Of a stretch of 31,663 nucleotides of DNA, positions 27,464 through 31,663 are shown in pieces. A model generated the notes under the pieces. It was not told where the DNA came from. It saw only the letters and a list, made by a program, of their open reading frames with translations, and ran no database searches. The stretch's first letter is position 1, and each line of letters begins with the position of its first letter. This DNA comes from Planoprotostelium fungivorum (Eukaryota > Evosea > Variosea > Cavosteliida > Cavosteliaceae), in the NCBI GenBank assembly GCA_003024175.1, contig MDYQ01000282.1, positions 1 to 31,663 of the forward strand, in the 5' to 3' direction. The translations under genes and the position numbers were made by a program.

Positions 27464-30400
27464 CCCGATATGTTTCTACAACGGCCAGATTCAAAGTAAG
27501 TTCAAAGTTACTTCTCAACAAGAGAGCAACATGGTCCAGGGCAATAGTGAAGAGTTTCTGTCGATACTGACGGATGGTGACGTCATGGTTTACCCTGACG
27601 ATAAAGAATGGGCTCCTCTTTCGACCTATCTTCTCCGCATCCTCTAACGGTGGAAGATGTCTGAGGAGCTCAAGACAGAGCAATGATGGTGTCTGCAGAG
27701 GTCGTAGGAGACCCACTGAGCACCAGGCAGGTTTCCTGAGTGCCCGCTATGAGTCTTCTGTAGCCAGTGTTACTGTAAAGAATTGCCCGAGAGAATAGAC
27801 CGTAGAAATGGGGCTGAGAGAGGAGTATCTGGGGATGGAGGGAGTTTCAGAGCGAGTCAGCTAAAGCCCTCTGACGAGCACAAATATTTGTACCAGGAAG
27901 GGATCTCACAAAATCTTTGTAGACAGGAGAACGTCGAGGTCCGCAACAATGGTGAGTGGAAGGAGGAGAAGTTCGAGCTTGAGCTCACCGGTCTAGGATG
28001 ACGAATGGAGTTACATCCAAACAACCGAACAAAGTTTAGATGGGGCAGGGGGGGAAGACGAGTGGATCAACGATCTATTGATCGATTTGAGGCTGGAGGC
28101 TCTGCAACGACGTAAATTACAAGAAATAGAACTGAAAGCAGCCAACCGGAATGAAGGAAAGCAGGAAGACAATCAAGAAGTGAACGAGATGGAAAGATCC
28201 AATGGAGAGAGTGAGAGAAGAAGAGGAAGATGCATCTTTTGGAATGACCATGAGCAGAGGCTGAGAAAATGATAGGCGTAGAGACACATGTGGAACAAGA
28301 GGGAGACGGAGTTCGGAATTGCTTAACAAAAGACAACGCCGAGAAGATGAAGATCAAGGGAGAGTTTCTGTCTAGCCAAGAGATTTACATCTCGAGCCCC
28401 AAAAGCTTGGAAATGGGTGTCAAGTTGATAGGTGAGGAGATGACGAGAACGGATGACAGGAGATTGACTTCTCATATCAGACGAGATCTTGTCGCAAGGT
28501 GTAGAAGATGTCAAGAAGACCGAAGTCGAGGCCGCTGCCACCATCTTAGAGAGTATTGAAAACACTTGCAAGAAAATATGTCAGAACGTGAGGCGACGTG
28601 GAGTAAGGATTCTGATGGGTCGATCAGCAATGTACTATTGAGAAATTAGGGGAGATGCTGAAAAGCTTTTGCCAACTATCTGCATTAGTTCAACTCTCAG
28701 CTTACGTCAAACAACGAACAGCAATAATGATCTTGATATCCTATATCAAGCTGCGAGGGGAGACTGATATCCCTTTCACTTGGCCAGGCCATATGCTCCA
28801 TCAAGTGAGTGGAATGTGATGGAGGAGGGTCGTAGTGATGGTATGATCAGATACACGAAGTGATAGACAAGAAAACACGAGCTGTGTATTTTGCCAGAGC
28901 AGCCTTGATAGGCTATATAGCAGAAGATAGTAATATCAAAGATAAGCTTCGTTATATACACCATCTTTTTAGGTATCAAGCAGTGATAAAGTGAGTCAGA
29001 CGATAAACGATGATGAGAAATATCTGAGGCACGATAGATGTCTGCGTGATCATAAAGTCATCCTTCATCTCCGAGGCAAATCGTCCAAGCAGGGGGTGCA
29101 CCCCATTCACGTTATATGGAGGGCAGCAATGGACAAGTATCTCAGTATATGCGAAGAAATAGAGGATCGAAAGACAGATATGTGGAAACAGATTCAGCCG
29201 AGAGTGTCAGAATTGGACGGCATGAGGTGAAGAGTTAGCAGGAGTCAAGTCATTGAATGATCTTACAGCCAGCCTGAAGTCGTCACGCAGATTGTTGAGA
29301 TGTATGTATATGGCGAAAAGTGAGCAGTATGATCCTGATTTTAGATCGAGAGCTTCAGTTGTAGTATTGATACAAGACACAGGAACAAACAACGAGGTTT
29401 GAAACAATCGAAATTGTCTGCGGAAGCGATCGGAGAGAAGGAAGCAACACACGATGATGGTGTCGACGTGAGAGAGAAGCACAAAGAAGAGAGAGTAACA
29501 TCGAGTAGGATCATTCAGTAAGAGGATTCGATTTGGAAGTGATTTCACAAGGAGTGGTGTGTGATCAGATCATAGAGGAAGACATCGTTGGAAACGAGGC
29601 AGAGGACTCGGAGATGCTATCACTTGATGAGATGAAGGTAGCAGAGTTTATGACAGGACGACATAGAGGACACTAAAGTCAATCAGGAAAAGAAGAGGGA
29701 AGCAGTAGTAGATGATGACGAGGAAGAAGAGGACTCGGAAGAAGAGGACTCGGAAGAAGAGAAAGAAGAGGAAGAGAGAGAAGAGGAAGAGAAAGAAGAA
29801 GAGAATAAGGAGAGGAAGAAGAGGAGGAAGAGAGTAGATGATGGGGAAGAAGAGGAAGAGGCTAGGAAGAAGAGAGTAGTAGAAGAGGAAGAGGAAGAAG
29901 AGGAAGAGAAAGAAGAGGAAGAGAGAGAAGAGGAAGAGAGAGAAGAGGAAGAGAGAGAAGAGGAAGAGAGAGAAGAAGAGAGAGAAGAGGAAGAGAGAGA
30001 AGAAGAAGAGAGAGAAGAAGAAGAGAAAGAAGAAGAGGATAAGGAGAGGAAGAAGAGGAGGAGGGTAGATGATGGGGCTGAAGAACAGGAAGAGGAGAGG
30101 GAGAAGAGAGCAGTAGAAGAGGAGGAAGAGGAAGAGAAAGAGGAAGAGAAAGGAGAAGAGAAAGAAGAGGAAGAAGAGAAGGAGAGGAAGAAGAGAAGGA
30201 AGAGAGCAGTAGATGATGAGAAAGAGGAAGAAGAGGATAGGAAGAGAAGGAAGAGAGATGATGACTCGAAAGAAGAGGACAAGAAGAGAAAGACTAAGAA
30301 GAGCGTCCGTCAGAGTGAGGGATTATGAGATGGATGAAAAGAGCTAAATAGGAGCAGGAGAAGATGGAAAGAAGAGAAGAACGATAAAGAGTGAGTTGGG

Positions 30401-31453
30401 TTATATGTGTATAATGACGGAGTGATAAAAAGGAAGTACGACTGAACAATATGCAGAATCTGCAGCGTCCAAGAGAGATCAAGAAACGGAAAGTGAGGTA
30501 GAGGAGGATCTGGTGGAGAGAGTCAGTTCCTTGGACGAGGCAAACGAAGTCAGTCATCTTTCTTCTTCTGAGCTGCGTGTGGAGGATACGTGGAAGTACA
30601 ATCCAAGAGGCAAACTGTTCCACAGTCGTGAGAGATCCAACCATCAGACCGTTCTTTTCTGTCCGTGCTGAGACATCTCAGGTATGTTTGATGTTTTGAC
30701 GCCCAAGGCCCCGAGAGAGCAACAAGACTGTGAAGAGGAAGGTGAGGATATAGTATCTATATGTATATCAAGTATGGGATACACATACAGATATACAAAT
30801 TCGTTGATATGTATCGTTCAGATCTATACGATTGTAATCTGTTTCTCATTCGATTTGACTGACTTGTAAGTTCTTGTGAGAGAGATGAACAACGAACTCA
30901 AACCGTTTGGATTGGTGTTGAGGGGAGAGGCAGGCACACTGAGAGAAATCACCGAGGCCCTTCCATCCCCCGAATCCGATAGAATAGCTACAGCGGATTT
31001 CCAAAAGGATCACGAGGACGAGGACTCACTTGAATATCTTGAGGCGTACGCAGTAGCACGTGAATTGAGAGTCACATTGGTCATACACGAACTGTATGGA
31101 GGGGAACACCATACAGCCATCTTGAGAGGTGGCGAACCTAACAAGAAGATATTGCGTGTGGCACATCTAAACAGGAGGAAAGACGGATACTACAAAGTAG
31201 TGGAGGAAGGAGAAATTACGATATTGGGTGAGTCTATTTGATAGAGGATTGAGAAGATGAAGCTGAGTTGGGGCAGAACATGCAAAGAGGGTCCACGAAG
31301 AAGTCACTGGGGAGTGGCTTGTGGAGAACATCTCAGATCAGCAGAGACCGGTCCTAGTTGAGAGTGAGAGAAGATCGGATGGATGATAAGAGTCATCGAC
31401 TCATCCTAATCAGACTTTCCCAACTCATCGGCATTCTCATCCAAGGAGAAATT
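27464..31453. repeat. Right arm of giant inverted repeat
   Basis: Inverted partner of 1-4151. It contains the second copy of the arm-long gene, read rightward. The homology to base 1 of the window ends near 31453; the last 210 bases have no partner here only because the left arm is cut off. It lacks the 661-bp protease segment (junction at 28146/28147) and has an extra exon (29509-29637) and a longer acidic tract. Confidence 0.95.
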
Positions 31454-31663
31454 CCTGAAGCTAGGAGAAGGAGCGAGAGTGGATGCAAAGGATAAGATCA
31501 AAATCTCGGTGAGTTGAGAAGGACAGAGATGGAAAGGTCATTTGAATGACAAACATCAGCTGCGTAAGGGACACGAAGAGATTGAGGAAGAAGTAGCCGT
31601 TCATGAAGCGATCGGCAAGATCGTGAATTATGCGAGCAAGGGTTACTATGTCATCGACATATC
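27531..31663 (+). CDS. Arm-long gene, right copy: protease core deleted
   Basis: Second copy of the left-arm gene, read rightward and open at the window end. Introns: 27952-27996, 28211-28257, 28588-28654, 28805-28897, 28991-29037, 29227-29268, 29320-29358, 29468-29508, 29638-29686, 30315-30456, 30628-30681, 30742-30882, 31228-31276, 31364-31413, 31509-31559. Likely ATG at 27531. Exon 27997-28210 fuses sequence equal to left-copy exons either side of the missing protease core (junction after LKAAN, followed by RNEGKQEDN). The linker exon has an extra base near 28475. An additional exon 29509-29637 (DHSVRGFDLEVISQGVVCDQ...) precedes a 628-nt acidic tract. The C-terminal exons 30682-31663 are intact. 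The first exons (27531-27951) carry indels relative to the left copy. Best seen as a protease-dead, partly degenerate copy. Confidence 0.7.
29687..30314 (+). repeat. Acidic/basic codon repeat tract, right copy
   Basis: A 628-nt exon, purine-only over hundreds of bases, coding EEEEREEEE units with RKKRRKR/VDDG interruptions. About twice the length of the left copy; length modulo three is the same. On the other strand it reads as a long poly-Ser frame, which is an artefact. Confidence 0.88.
30682..31663 (+). other. OTU-like C-terminal region of the right-copy gene
   Basis: Exons 30682-30741, 30883-31227, 31277-31363, 31414-31508 and 31560-31663 give ..NPRGKLFHSRMFDVLTPKAP, then LEYLEAYAVARELRVTLVIH, a short acidic loop, KKILRVAHLNRRKDGYYKVV, then EHAKRVHEEVTGEWLVENIS and LRKGHEEIEEEVAVHEAIGK. 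The order (a G-x-x-L-F-x-S motif; an A..R.L.V..VIH strand; a final YY.VV) resembles an OTU fold. However, the usual Asp and Cys of DGxCLFxS are not present, and the final His is Tyr. If related to OTU it would be inactive. Low confidence on the family, high on coding. Confidence 0.3.

Noticed and set aside
30662-30690. Stop codon followed 13 bases later by an ATG, suggesting two tightly packed genes
   Set aside because: A 54-nt intron with good ends removes the stop and joins the frames in phase, in both arms.
1-31663. Complete linear virus or plasmid with terminal inverted repeats
   Set aside because: The arms differ by large in-frame indels and a frameshift, contain spliceosomal introns, and are cut off at the left edge. 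No polymerase, packaging or capsid gene is recognisable.

Overview
The window looks like nuclear DNA from a unicellular eukaryote. Coding sense is split into short exons by very small introns, mostly 38-67 nt and usually GTGAG...AG, with reading phase kept across most junctions. I place it only loosely. Degenerate ankyrin repeats (VDPS/NN/AI/GH pattern) and Gly-rich beta-helix repeats would suit an amoebozoan-like protist, but no marker settles this. There are no rRNA or tRNA genes, CRISPR arrays or bacterial-type operons that I can support.

The dominant structure is a giant inverted repeat. The left arm is about 1-4151 and the right arm about 27464-31453, with a 23.3 kb spacer. Assembled exon by exon, each arm is one large gene read outward: minus strand on the left, plus strand on the right. 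Its parts in order are an N-terminal region, a Ulp1/C48-type cysteine protease domain, linker exons, a long Glu/Lys/Arg-rich tract, and a C-terminal region with faint OTU-like character. Both copies run off the window. They carry different in-frame lesions. The right copy has lost the 165 codons of the protease core and has a 1-nt frameshift. The left copy has lost an exon and about half of the acidic tract. Identity between the arms is patchy: nearly perfect over roughly 300-1910 and lower on both sides, which looks like gene conversion.

The spacer is a mosaic of genes and gene relics. The best supported are: a seven-exon gene of unknown function (complement 9375-10905); an IRE1-like protein kinase (about complement 11235-13010); a three-exon gene (16077-16643); a two-exon gene (complement 17971-18424); a two-exon gene ending at 21260; an intronless 549-codon Ser/Pro-rich protein with a C-terminal Cys/His knuckle (21821-23470); and a four-exon gene (complement 26402-26986). 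Relics include ankyrin, beta-helix, coiled-coil, membrane-protein and possible LINE fragments.

Three dispersed repeat families punctuate the spacer. Family A (five copies) has a hairpin with a base-pair change on both sides. Family B has two long copies and one short copy. Family C is a MITE of about 355 bp with 21-bp terminal inverted repeats, and it lies directly against or inside truncated genes. One reading is a large, decaying mobile element whose inverted arms carry a Ulp1 gene. Another is an inverted duplication of a single gene around unrelated sequence. The sequence alone does not decide, because no target-site duplication can be checked at the cut outer ends.
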